Assembly: GCA_030530685.1 (NCBI GenBank)
Contig: JAUMUM010000018.1
Coordinates: forward strand, 1-49,181
Origin: Actinomycetaceae bacterium
GTDB taxonomy: Bacteria; Actinomycetota; Actinomycetes; Actinomycetales; Actinomycetaceae
DNA length: 49,181 nucleotides
Direction of reading: 5' to 3'
Part shown: in pieces, positions 7,157-15,612 of the stretch
Position numbering within the stretch: position 1 is the stretch's first letter
Layout of the letters: each line of letters opens with the position of its first letter
Translations under genes and position numbers: made by a program
Notes under the pieces: generated by a model
Databases searched by the model: none
What the model saw: only the letters and a program-made list of their open reading frames with translations
What the model was told of the DNA's origin: nothing

Positions 7157-7939
7157 ATGTACGAATCATTCGCCTCGCACGAGGTCCTCGCAGGCGCTTC
7201 GGCGTCGCCACCGACGACGGACCACCAGCATTCGGCGCTGCTCGATACTTTGGGTAGGCAGATCGCCACCGGCGGCCGATCGGAAGGAAGCATCCTGACC
7301 CTGGCCGGGGTCGAGGAGGAGTTCGGCGTCTCGCGCACGGTGGCGCGGGAGGTCGTCAAGGTCCTCGAAGGCCTGGGCATGGTGTGGCCGCGACGGCGCG
7401 TGGGGATCATCGTCCAGGCGCGCGAGCAGTGGCACGTCCTCGACCCGCGCGTCATCCGGTGGCGGATGTCCGACTCCGAGGGGCGCCTGGCGCACTTCCA
7501 CTCGATGAACGAGCTGCGGAGGGGCATCGAGCCGGAGGCCGCGAGGCTGGCCGCTCGTCGGAGCACGCCGGACGATTCGGACCGGCTCATGGAGTTGGCC
7601 GAGCGCATGCTCGATCTCGGCCGTGCCGGCCAGGGGTCGACGCCGCAGTTCCTGGCTGCCGACACGGCCTTCCACGAGCTCATCTTCCGCATGTGCGGCA
7701 ACGAGATCATCGGGCAGCTCGGCTCGAGCATCGGCTCGCTGCTGACTGAACGCACACACTGGTCTTTGCAGCCGGACTACCCGAACCGGGAGGCGATGGA
7801 CGCACACGTCCGGCTGGCCGGCGCGGTCCGCGCCCACGACGAGGACGCCGCCTTCAAGGAGTCGGCCTACATCGTCGCCCAGGCCGACGAGGAGGTCAGC
7901 GCCGGTGGCCCGGAGCGGGGCGAGAGCGGCCTCGGCTGA
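7157..7939 (+). CDS. FadR-subfamily GntR transcriptional regulator
   Basis: Predicted repressor of 260 aa. The winged helix-turn-helix spans about residues 26-88 (LTLAGVEEEFGVSRTVAREV, then VLEGLGMV and the wing RRRVGIIV). The FCD effector domain covers about 105-245; its metal-binding pattern is visible as ADTAFHELIF and DAHVRLAG. Proteins of this type usually sense sugar acids and control adjacent gluconate genes, fitting the divergent gntP. I prefer ATG at 7157; an open frame continues to GTG 7028 but crosses the putative operator, and the extra N-terminus looks unlike the family. No strong ribosome binding site precedes the ATG. After the stop, GGCTGAGCGCG-like motifs recur several times to about 8085. 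Confidence 0.85.
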   Translation: MYESFASHEVLAGASASPPTTDHQHSALLDTLGRQIATGGRSEGSILTLAGVEEEFGVSRTVAREVVKVLEGLGMVWPRRRVGIIVQAREQWHVLDPRVIRWRMSDSEGRLAHFHSMNELRRGIEPEAARLAARRSTPDDSDRLMELAERMLDLGRAGQGSTPQFLAADTAFHELIFRMCGNEIIGQLGSSIGSLLTERTHWSLQPDYPNREAMDAHVRLAGAVRAHDEDAAFKESAYIVAQADEEVSAGGPERGESGLG

Positions 7940-8151
7940 CGGGACGGGCGGCGAGCGTTGCAGGCGAGGGGGCGACGCGGGCTGAGCGCGAGCGCCAACG
8001 GCTGAGCGCGCGACGCACGCGGCTACCACGACCCCGTGGAGTACGCGACCGCGCGTCAGACGGCAGCGCGGGCGGGAGGCGCTGAGCGCCGGGCGGCCGA
8101 GCCGCGACCAATGACTACTTACAACAACCGCATACAGCACAGGAGAGATCG

Positions 8152-9642
8152 ATGACGAACCTCAACCGCGAAACCTTCCCCAGGGACCTGCAGATCGGCG
8201 CGAGCGCGCCGCAGCACACGGGCATCGTGCACATCGGCATTGCCCAGTTCCACCGCGCGCACGCCGCCATCGCCACGGCGCAGGCGCTGGCCGTCGAGCC
8301 CGGAGACTGGGGGATCGTCGGCGTGGCCAGCCATAGCCCGCGCGTGGTCGACGCGCTCGCCGCCCAGGACGGCCTCTATTCGATCCTTCAGCTGACGCCG
8401 GAGGGCGAGTCGGTCGGCGTCGTCGACGTGCATCGCGACTTCGCGGTAGCGGCGCAGGACCCGGCCAAAGTCGTCGACCTCATCGCCAGGCCCGAGCACA
8501 AGATCGTCACGCTCACCGTCTCGGAGAACGGCTACCGTAGGGACTCGCGCACCGGCGGGCTCGACCGCAGCGACCCGGCCGTCCAGGCCGACCTGGCGGG
8601 CGGCGAGCCGAGCACGACCATTGGCCTTGTCTCGCGCGGCCTGCTCCGGCGCTTCGCCGACGGTGGGGGGCCCGTGACGATCCTGTCCTGCGACAACATG
8701 GTCAGCGCCGGCAGCCAGACGAAAGCCCTGGTCCTCGAATTCCTGCGCGAGGTCGACGCCGGGCCCGAGGTCTTCGAGTGGCTGGAGCGCTCCGTGACCT
8801 TCCCGAACGCGATGGTCGACCGCATCGTGCCGGCCACCACCGACGATACCCGGCAGGCCGTGCGCCGCATCGCCGGGTACGACGACGCCGTGCCCGTCCC
8901 GGCCGAGGGCTTCACCATGTGGGTGCTGGAAGACAACTTCGCCGCCGGGCGCCCGGCATGGGAGCACGCCGAGGGCGTGATCTTCTCCGACGAGGTCGAA
9001 AAGTACGAGCTGGTCAAGCTGCGGCTGCTCAACGGCTCGCACTCGCTCATCGCCTACCTGGGCGGCCTTGATGTCCGCGAGACGATCCCGGCCTCGCGCA
9101 GCCAGGACTTCGTCGAGCGCTGCGTGCGCAACGCCCTGTACGACGAGTACCTGCCGTCGATCGACCTGCCCAGCGGCTTCGACGCCGACGCCTACATCGG
9201 GCAGCTCTTCGAGCGGTGGACCAACTTCGCGCTGGGCGACAAGACGGCCCGCGTCGGCTCGGACGGCTCGGCCAAGCTCGTCCACCGGATCCCGGCGCCG
9301 GCGATCCGGCTGCTGGAACAGGGGATCGTACCGCAGCAGATGGCACTGACGGCCGCCGCGTGGATCTGCTGCGTGTGCCCGCCGGCCGGCTTCGATCCCG
9401 GCCCGGTGGCCGCCGAGATGATCGAGCCCAAGCGGCAGGCGCTCGCGGACGCCACAGAGGGGGCCGCCGACGCGCGCGAACACGTCGAGGCTATCATGCG
9501 CGCGGGAATCTTCCCCGACGAGCTCGTGGCCCACGAGGCCTTCGGCGCTCGCGTCGCCGAACTGGTCGAGATCATCGTCACCGACGGCGTGCAAGCCGCG
9601 GCCGACGACGCATGCCGACGCCGCCTGGAGCCCATCGGCTGA
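8152..9642 (+). CDS. Mannitol dehydrogenase-family polyol/fructuronate oxidoreductase
   Basis: Long-chain polyol dehydrogenase of 496 aa, NAD(P)-dependent, in the family of mannitol 2-dehydrogenase and fructuronate reductase (UxuB). Motifs in order are VHIGIAQFHRAH (nucleotide-binding start), TVSENGYRR, LSCDNM, MVDRIVP, EDNFAAGRPAWE and the catalytic KLRLLNGSHS. EDNFAAGRPAWE recalls fructuronate reductases, which turn D-fructuronate into D-mannonate and would link hexuronates to the 2-keto-3-deoxy route ending in the aldolase at 2072. No mannonate dehydratase or uronate isomerase is in the window. ATG follows AGGAGAGATCG, an excellent ribosome binding site. It lies downstream of, and on the same strand as, the GntR regulator. 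Confidence 0.85.
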   Translation: MTNLNRETFPRDLQIGASAPQHTGIVHIGIAQFHRAHAAIATAQALAVEPGDWGIVGVASHSPRVVDALAAQDGLYSILQLTPEGESVGVVDVHRDFAVAAQDPAKVVDLIARPEHKIVTLTVSENGYRRDSRTGGLDRSDPAVQADLAGGEPSTTIGLVSRGLLRRFADGGGPVTILSCDNMVSAGSQTKALVLEFLREVDAGPEVFEWLERSVTFPNAMVDRIVPATTDDTRQAVRRIAGYDDAVPVPAEGFTMWVLEDNFAAGRPAWEHAEGVIFSDEVEKYELVKLRLLNGSHSLIAYLGGLDVRETIPASRSQDFVERCVRNALYDEYLPSIDLPSGFDADAYIGQLFERWTNFALGDKTARVGSDGSAKLVHRIPAPAIRLLEQGIVPQQMALTAAAWICCVCPPAGFDPGPVAAEMIEPKRQALADATEGAADAREHVEAIMRAGIFPDELVAHEAFGARVAELVEIIVTDGVQAAADDACRRRLEPIG

Positions 9643-9729
9643 GCTAGGGGCGGGCGGATACAGCGGCTGTGCCGAACTGGTGCCGCTGGAGCCGATGCGG
9701 GTGGCCTGGCCTTCGCCGCCAAGCCGCCC

Positions 9730-9830
9730 GCTGGCTTTAGCCTTCCTGGGTTAGTGGCGACGCGGCCGGGGCCAGGCCGAGCCCGCCGCCAAGCCGCTAG
9801 CCTTCGTCGTCCTAGCCTTCCTGGACCTCC
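9730..9830. repeat. Imperfect duplication of the gnd 3' end
   Basis: On the minus strand the gnd terminus CCAGGAAGGCTAG (9812-9826) is followed by GGCTTGGCGGCG, and both elements recur about 80 bp downstream as CCAGGAAGGCTAA (around 9737-9750) and GGCTTGGCGGCG. The copy ends inside the gap between convergent genes. Confidence 0.5.
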
Positions 9831-11269
9831 GAGCGGTCGCCGCTCCACAGCGTGTGGAACGTGCCTTCCCTGTCGACGCGCCGGTAGGTGTGGGCGCCGA
9901 AGTAGTCGCGCTGGCCCTGAATGAGGTTGGCCGGCAGCTTCTCGGAGCGCACGCCGTCGTAGTAGGCGAGTGAAGAGGAGAAGGCGGGCAGCGGCACGCC
10001 AGTTTGTGCCGCGAAGCTGACGATCCGGCGCCACGAGGCAACGGCCTTGGAGATCTCGCCCGTGAAGTACGGGTCGGCCAGCAGCAGGGCCAGCTCGGGG
10101 TCGCGTTCGTAGGCCTCGGTGATGCGATTGAGGAAAACGGCGCGGATGATGCAGCCGCCGCGCCAGATCCTGGCCATGGCGCCGAGGTCGACGCCCCACT
10201 CGTACTCTTCGGAAGCCTTGCGGATCAGCTCGAAGCCCTGCGAGTAGGCCACCATCTTCGAAGCGTAGAGGGCCTGGCGGATGTCCTCGACGAAGGCCTC
10301 GCGGTCGTCGACCGGCACGTCCTGCGTCGCCGCGGGCAGTGCGGCCGCGCCGGCCGTGCGCTCGGCGAGCCCGCCGGACAGCGACCGCGCAAAGGTGGCC
10401 TCGGCGATGCCCGTCACGGGCACGCCCTGCTCGGCCGCGTTCTGCACCGTCCACGCCCCGGTGCCCTTCTGCCCGGCCCGGTCCAGGACGATGTCGACGA
10501 AGGCCTGTCCCGTCTCGGCGTCGACGTGCTGGAGGACCTCGGCGGTGATCTCAATGAGGTAGGAGTCGAGTTCGGTGGCGTTCCAGCGCTCGAAGACCTC
10601 GCCGATCTCCCGGGCGCTCATGCCGAGGGCCTTGCGCATGAGGTCGTAGGCCTCGGCGATGAGCTGCATGTCCGCGTACTCGATGCCGTTGTGGACCATC
10701 TTCACGAAGTGGCCGGCGCCGTCGGGGCCGACGTGCGTGCAGCAGGGGACGCCCTCGACCTGTGCCGAGATCTTCTCGAACATGGGGCCCAGGCGCTCAT
10801 AGGACTCGGCGGTGCCGCCCGGCATGATTGACGGGCCATTGAGCGCGCCCTCTTCGCCGCCGGAGACGCCGCTGCCCACGAAGTGCAGCCCGCGCGCGCG
10901 GATGTCGGCCTCGCGCCGCCGCGTGTCGTGGTAGTTGGAGTTTCCGCAGTCGACGATGATGTCGCCAGGATCCATGAGGGAGGCGAGCTCCTCAATGACC
11001 GCATCCGTTGCCGGCCCCGCCTTGACCATGATGATGGCCACGCGCGGCGTCGACAGCGACTCGACGAACTCTTTCATGGAGGCGGCGGGATAGAACTCGC
11101 CCTCCGAGCCGTGGTCGGCCATGACCTTTTCGGTCTTGGCGGCGCTGCGGTTGTGGATGGCCACCTTGAAGCCGTTGCGCGCCAGGTTCCGGGCCAGGTT
11201 CGAGCCCATGACGGCCATGCCGGTGACGCCGATGTCGGCGGCTGCCTTGGGCGGGGTGGGGATGGACAT
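9812..11269 (-). CDS. gnd: 6-phosphogluconate dehydrogenase (decarboxylating)
   Basis: Oxidatively decarboxylates 6-phosphogluconate to ribulose-5-phosphate with NADP+ in the oxidative pentose phosphate pathway. At 485 aa it has the normal length of the long homodimeric class. Visible are the N-terminal IGVTGMAVMGSNLARNLA dinucleotide motif, the substrate-binding VGSGVSGGEEGA and catalytic KMVHNGIEY, followed by the all-helical domain and the C-terminal RDYFGAHTYRR. A strong AGGAGG precedes the ATG. It is convergent with the polyol dehydrogenase gene and next to pgm, so glucose-phosphate and gluconate metabolism are grouped here. Confidence 0.97.
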   Translation of the reverse strand: MSIPTPPKAAADIGVTGMAVMGSNLARNLARNGFKVAIHNRSAAKTEKVMADHGSEGEFYPAASMKEFVESLSTPRVAIIMVKAGPATDAVIEELASLMDPGDIIVDCGNSNYHDTRRREADIRARGLHFVGSGVSGGEEGALNGPSIMPGGTAESYERLGPMFEKISAQVEGVPCCTHVGPDGAGHFVKMVHNGIEYADMQLIAEAYDLMRKALGMSAREIGEVFERWNATELDSYLIEITAEVLQHVDAETGQAFVDIVLDRAGQKGTGAWTVQNAAEQGVPVTGIAEATFARSLSGGLAERTAGAAALPAATQDVPVDDREAFVEDIRQALYASKMVAYSQGFELIRKASEEYEWGVDLGAMARIWRGGCIIRAVFLNRITEAYERDPELALLLADPYFTGEISKAVASWRRIVSFAAQTGVPLPAFSSSLAYYDGVRSEKLPANLIQGQRDYFGAHTYRRVDREGTFHTLWSGDRSEVQEG

Positions 11270-11393
11270 TCTTCCTCCTACGGGTGGGCGGTGAATCGAC
11301 GCTGGGTTTCGGTACGACGGCGAACTGCGTCGGCCGAGCCACGCTCAAGTCTACGCGGCCCGACCGACGCGGGGACGCCTACGGGCGCGCCAG

Positions 11394-13076
11394 TCACGCT
11401 CCGAGGGTCGCGGCGACGACGGCCTTGGCTTCCTCCTGCACCTGGGCGAGGTGCTCGGCGCCGCGGAAGGACTCCGCGTAGATCTTGTAGACGTCCTCCG
11501 TGCCCGAGGGCCGCGCGGCGAACCACGCGCTCGCCGTCGTCACCTTCAGGCCGCCGATCGACGCGCCATTGCCGGGCGCGGCCACGAGCTTGGCAGTGAT
11601 CGCCTCGCCGGCCAGCTGGGCGGCCGCCACGTCCTCGGCGGCCAGGGCCCCGAGCTTGGCCTTCTGCTCCTTCGTGGCGACGGCGTCGATGCGTGCATAG
11701 GCGCTGGCCCCGAAGCGATCGACGAGTTCGGCGTGCAGGACCGAGGGGCTCTTGCCGGTCACGGCGATGATCTCCGCGGCCAGGAGGTCGAGCAGGAGGC
11801 CGTCCTTGTCCGTCGTCCACACCGTGCCGTCCTTGCGCAGGAAGGACGCACCGGCGCTCTCCTCGCCGCCGAAGCCGAGCTGGCCGGACAGCAGCCCGGG
11901 CACGAACCACTTGAAGCCGACGGGCACCTCGACGAGCGTGCGGCCCAGGTCCGCCGCGACCCGGTCGATGAGCGAGGAGGAGACGAGAGTCTTTCCGATG
12001 GCGGCATCCGGGCCCCAGCCGGGTCGGTGCGAGAACAGGTACTCGATCGCCACCGCCAGGTAGTGGTTGGGGTTCATGAGGCCGGCGTCGGGCGTGACGA
12101 TGCCGTGGCGGTCGGAGTCGGCGTCGTTGCCCGTGGCGATATCGAAGGGCGTGGTGCCGTCCGCGCCGGGCTGCATGCGCGAACGCAGCGAGGCCATCGC
12201 GTAGGGGGAGGAGCAGTCCATGCGGATCTTGCCGTCCCAGTCGAGCGTCATGAAGGGCCAGCGCGGGTCGACGGCCGGGTTGACGACCGTCAGGTCCAGG
12301 CCGTAGCGCTCGCCGATCGCGCCCCAGTACTCGGCGGAGGCCCCGCCCATGGGGTCGGCGCCGATGCGCACGCCGGCATTGCGGATGGCGTCGACGTCGA
12401 CGATCGTCGACAGCGACTCGACGTAGGCCGACATGAAGTCGTGGCCGCGCAGGGATTCGGCTCCCTTGGCGCGCTCGTAGGGCACGCGCTCGATCTTCTT
12501 CCATCCCTCGCGCAGAAGCTCATTGGCGCGGGCCGCGATGGCCTTGGTGGCGTCGGTGTCGGCCGGGCCGCCGTTGGGCGGGTTGTACTTGAAGCCGCCG
12601 TCGCGCGGGGGATTGTGCGACGGCGTGATGACGATGCCGTCGGCCAGGCCCGGGCCGGTGGTGCGCACGCCCTCGGCCGTGCCCGCGCCGTTGGCCGTGA
12701 GGATTGCCAGGGAGACGGCGGGCGTGGGCGTGAAGGAGTCGCGGGCGTCGGTGCGTACCTCGACGCCATTGGCCACGAGCACCTCGATCGCTGTGCGTTC
12801 GGCCGGCTCGGACAGGGCGTGCGTGTCGCGGCCAATGTAGAGTGGGCCGTCGTAGCCCTGGGCGCGCCGGTATTCGACGATGGCCTGGGTCGTGGCGGCG
12901 ATGTGCGCTTCGTTGAAGGCTCCGTCAAAGCTGGAGCCGCGGTGGCCCGAGGTGCCGAAGACGACGGCCTGGGCGGGGTTCGAAGGATCGGGTTCGATGT
13001 CGTAGTAGGCGGCGAGCAGGGCGTCGACGTCGACGAGGTCCTGCTCGCGGGCGGGTGTTCCAGCGAGTTCGTTCAT
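11394..13076 (-). CDS. pgm: Alpha-D-glucose phosphate-specific phosphoglucomutase
   Basis: Interconverts glucose-1-phosphate and glucose-6-phosphate, linking glycogen/cell-wall sugar synthesis to glycolysis and the pentose phosphate pathway. The 560-aa length fits the bacterial Pgm class. The N-terminus carries [12 protein letters not shown], the phosphoserine loop is [11 protein letters not shown], the metal loop is DNDSD-like as [10 protein letters not shown], and the sugar loop is [11 protein letters not shown], with the C-terminal phosphate-binding [10 protein letters not shown]. The ATG has no ribosome binding site but AAGAAT lies exactly 6 nt upstream, consistent with a leaderless mRNA. 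It reads in the same direction as gnd, 124 bp upstream of it. Confidence 0.96.
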   Translation of the reverse strand: MNELAGTPAREQDLVDVDALLAAYYDIEPDPSNPAQAVVFGTSGHRGSSFDGAFNEAHIAATTQAIVEYRRAQGYDGPLYIGRDTHALSEPAERTAIEVLVANGVEVRTDARDSFTPTPAVSLAILTANGAGTAEGVRTTGPGLADGIVITPSHNPPRDGGFKYNPPNGGPADTDATKAIAARANELLREGWKKIERVPYERAKGAESLRGHDFMSAYVESLSTIVDVDAIRNAGVRIGADPMGGASAEYWGAIGERYGLDLTVVNPAVDPRWPFMTLDWDGKIRMDCSSPYAMASLRSRMQPGADGTTPFDIATGNDADSDRHGIVTPDAGLMNPNHYLAVAIEYLFSHRPGWGPDAAIGKTLVSSSLIDRVAADLGRTLVEVPVGFKWFVPGLLSGQLGFGGEESAGASFLRKDGTVWTTDKDGLLLDLLAAEIIAVTGKSPSVLHAELVDRFGASAYARIDAVATKEQKAKLGALAAEDVAAAQLAGEAITAKLVAAPGNGASIGGLKVTTASAWFAARPSGTEDVYKIYAESFRGAEHLAQVQEEAKAVVAATLGA

Positions 13077-13082
13077 GGGAAG

Positions 13083-13088
13083 ATTCTT
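13083..13088 (-). promoter_or_regulatory. -10-like hexamer for leaderless pgm
   Basis: AAGAAT on the minus strand ends 6 nt before the pgm ATG at 13076. Only the second and last positions match the TAnnnT actinobacterial -10, so this is a weak member of the leaderless set seen elsewhere in the window. Confidence 0.3.
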
Positions 13089-13271
13089 TCACGAATGGCG
13101 CGAATTCGCCTCAGTTTGGGCTTTTTGCCCGACGCTTTGCGCGGTGCTTTGCTCGACGCCCAGCCCGCCGCGGGAGGGCCGTTTGTAGTGGGTGAGAGGG
13201 CCGTTCGCGGCGCGCAGCGGGAGCGGCTCATTGGGCGCGATTCGCCTGGCCGCCCGGCTCATTTGGCCGCG

Positions 13272-14972
13272 CTACCCCTCGCGCACGGCGACCTGGAACC
13301 AGTCTCTGGCGTAGACGAGCCGCCACCGTCCACCGAACTGCCTGCGCGCCCACTCGTCGGCAGTCACCCATGACTTTGAGGCGGACATCGACGGGTCGAA
13401 GACGACGGTGTCGACGTCGGCCTTGCCAACGCTGCCTTCCCAGTAGACCGTGTTGTCCGGCACGAGGTAGGCCAGGAAGCGAAGGCCCGTGACGACCTTG
13501 CGGCCTGAACCGACCTCGTCGATCGCGCCGCGGGCCGCCTCGACACGATCGGACGCCACCGCGTACGGCTGGCCGCGCCAGAAGTGCCCCAGTGGCCCAT
13601 TGATCGCCATCGCGAGGCTGGACACGAGCGAAACGGCGACGGCGCCGGCAATGAGCACGCGCCTTGCCCTCAGGCGGGTGCATATGTCGATGAGCGCCAC
13701 GGCCACCATCGGCATGAGAATGGCCGAATAGTGCCACTCCCAGCCCCAGTAGAACTCGACATTGCCCAGGAAGCGCCAGGCGAGCGTCGGCACGGTGAGC
13801 CAGAAGTACGGGCTGGCCGCGCCCACGATCCCCGCGGCCGCCACGAGCAGCCCGAAGGTGATGAACTTGATTCCCGGCTGGAATAGGCGCAGCAGGATGT
13901 TGGAGGTGGAAGCCTCGCTTTCGGCCAGGCGGCCGGTGTAATCCCACGCGCCCTCCGGGTTGAACAGCGGGAGGAAGACGGCGACCGTGAAGACGAACCA
14001 GAAGACGCCCCAGGCGATGAGCGCCCACCCGGTCTTGGACAGCCGCGTCGAGGCCGCTGCCTTGAGCGAGGCCCAACTGCGCACGGCGACCTGGAAGTCG
14101 CCTTCGGCGGTGGCCCGGCCCCACTCCTGCCACACGAGGATCGCCCCGAAGGCGGCGACCGTCAGCCCCAGGTCTTCCTTGACGAAGACGAGCATCGCTA
14201 TGGAGGCCAGTGCCAGGCGAGAGCGGCCCTGTGAGTCGATCCACGCGCACAGGCCGTAGGCCAGCAGCGGCACGCCGAAGGCGATTTCGTGGAACTGGGA
14301 GGCGACCGCGCCCCACAGGCCCCAGCCGAAGAGGTAGCCGATGCCGATGAGCGCGGCGGCCAGGCGGCCCAGGCGCCCCGCGGCGAGCTTGATGATCGGG
14401 ACGGCACTGACCGCGAACAGCAGGTCCTGAATGGCCAGGAGCGTCAGGCCGGAAGGAAAGAGCCTGTAGAACGGCGCGAGCAGGACGAGGATCGGGTGGA
14501 AGTGGTCGCCCAGGAGGTTGAAGCCCGGGCCCTTGATGTCGACCTGGGGGGATTCGAGATTGGCGTAGCGCTTGGCCAGCTGGGTGAAGATGCCCTGGTC
14601 CCACGAGGGGACGGCGAAGTTGCGCCACTGGATGACCGAGTAGGCGATGAAGGCCGCCGCGCCCGCCGCCGCGATGAGCCACGCGAGCAGGGTGGTGCGG
14701 GCGGCCGGGCCGATGCTGATGGCGCGTGCGGCCCGGCTGGTTGCGCCCGCGGCCCGGCTGGTTGTGTTTGTGGCGCCGCCAGTAGTGCGCGCTGCGCGGC
14801 CGCTGTCTCTGGTTGCCTGGCCGGCGGCGTCCGCTGCATGGGTGGCGTTCGCGGTACGGCCGCTAGCTTCGGCGGCCTTGGCCGCGGTCGTGCGTGACGA
14901 GGCCGGCCCGGTGTCGCAAGATTCGGCCTCCGACTTGGTGAGTGCGTCGTCGGCCTGCTCGGGATCGTTCAC
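13272..14972 (-). CDS. DUF2079 polytopic membrane protein
   Basis: Membrane protein of 566 aa with about ten hydrophobic segments from residue 92 on, matching the DUF2079 family of unknown function. Conserved features are the WDQGIFTQL stretch after the first membrane helix, FNLLGDHFHPILVLLAPFYRLFPS, and LLAIQDLLFA; these recall GT-C type glycosyltransferase topology, but no activity is established. Residues 1-90 are low-complexity Ala/Thr/Arg/Ser, with the DNA of 14720-14770 showing tandem copies of GCGGCCCGGCTGGTTG. Start GTG at 14972 has TAGACT 6 nt upstream, so the message is probably leaderless. The C-terminal part beyond about 480 is predicted outside the membrane. Confidence 0.8.
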   Translation of the reverse strand: MNDPEQADDALTKSEAESCDTGPASSRTTAAKAAEASGRTANATHAADAAGQATRDSGRAARTTGGATNTTSRAAGATSRAARAISIGPAARTTLLAWLIAAAGAAAFIAYSVIQWRNFAVPSWDQGIFTQLAKRYANLESPQVDIKGPGFNLLGDHFHPILVLLAPFYRLFPSGLTLLAIQDLLFAVSAVPIIKLAAGRLGRLAAALIGIGYLFGWGLWGAVASQFHEIAFGVPLLAYGLCAWIDSQGRSRLALASIAMLVFVKEDLGLTVAAFGAILVWQEWGRATAEGDFQVAVRSWASLKAAASTRLSKTGWALIAWGVFWFVFTVAVFLPLFNPEGAWDYTGRLAESEASTSNILLRLFQPGIKFITFGLLVAAAGIVGAASPYFWLTVPTLAWRFLGNVEFYWGWEWHYSAILMPMVAVALIDICTRLRARRVLIAGAVAVSLVSSLAMAINGPLGHFWRGQPYAVASDRVEAARGAIDEVGSGRKVVTGLRFLAYLVPDNTVYWEGSVGKADVDTVVFDPSMSASKSWVTADEWARRQFGGRWRLVYARDWFQVAVREG

Positions 14973-14978
14973 ACGTGC

Positions 14979-14984
14979 AGTCTA
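14979..14984 (-). promoter_or_regulatory. -10 hexamer for leaderless DUF2079 gene
   Basis: TAGACT on the minus strand, then 6 nt GCACGT, then GTG AAC. The block TARACTGCACRTGTGAAC is shared with the gene starting at 25541. Confidence 0.55.
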
Positions 14985-15081
14985 GGACGGATTGCCGACG
15001 CCTGGCCCCAGGCGCGGCCGGTGGCGGTCGTCCGTACCGCGAAGTCTTTCGTCTGGCGCTCCTGCGCTGAGAAGTCATCCA

Positions 15082-15285
15082 TCAGTCGGACAGGAGGAAG
15101 GCGACGGTGTGATACTCGGAGAAGAGGGCGGCCTCCTCGTCGTCGTAGTTCCAGTCCTCCTCGCGCTCGAGTGCGCGCTCAAGGCTGCCGAAGCGGCGTT
15201 CAAGCTTGTCGATAACCTCCGACTTGCGAGCTTCGAGCTCCTCTTCCGTGAACACGCGGACCAGGTTGTTTGTGGACGCTGACAT
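15082..15285 (-). CDS. Small acidic protein of unknown function
   Basis: A 67-aa charged, soluble protein rich in Glu with a helical middle (VFTEEELEARKSEVIDKLER) and an aromatic acidic patch EEDWNYDDEEAALFSEYH. I do not recognise the family. The ATG at 15285 has AGGAGG at 5 nt spacing, which separates it from a longer frame upstream that belongs to a decayed surface-protein tail. It is followed by the DUF2079 gene 97 bp downstream on the same strand, but that gene has its own promoter. Confidence 0.65.
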   Translation of the reverse strand: MSASTNNLVRVFTEEELEARKSEVIDKLERRFGSLERALEREEDWNYDDEEAALFSEYHTVAFLLSD

Positions 15286-15369
15286 GCGGGCCTCCTCGCT
15301 CCTTTCACTGTAGCCGCGACGCCCTACATGAACTAGTGCCGCCTGCCAGTTCGTGGTGGGCGAAAAAGT

Positions 15370-15500
15370 CGGGCTCGGACCGCGCCTGCGCGCGGCCAGA
15401 TACACACCGATCATGAGCAGCACGACGGCGGCAAGGCTCAGCGCCTCAATGCCAATCAAGCCGAATGTCGCCGTGGTCGCCTCTCGGCACCCGGGTGCCA
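15370..15500 (-). pseudogene. Decayed C-terminus of an LAxTG surface protein
   Basis: The minus strand encodes GIEALSLAAVVLLMIGVYLA followed by ARRRG, nearly the same as the membrane anchor and basic tail of the surface protein at 20815-22560 (SIEALSFAAVVLLMAGVYLA). The DNA match around 15385-15450 is also close (TGAGCAGCACGACGGCGGCA is identical). The LARTG sorting motif is not preserved and no upstream body of the protein is present, so this is a remnant of a third paralogue. Confidence 0.7.
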
Positions 15501-15612
15501 TCGGTGCCGAGCGGGTTGGTTGGCCTGTGAAGATGGCGCGGACGGGCAAGACGCCGGCGGTCGTGTGGGTGGATACTGTCGGTACGGCGAGTGGTGTGGG
15601 GGAGGTGGCGAG

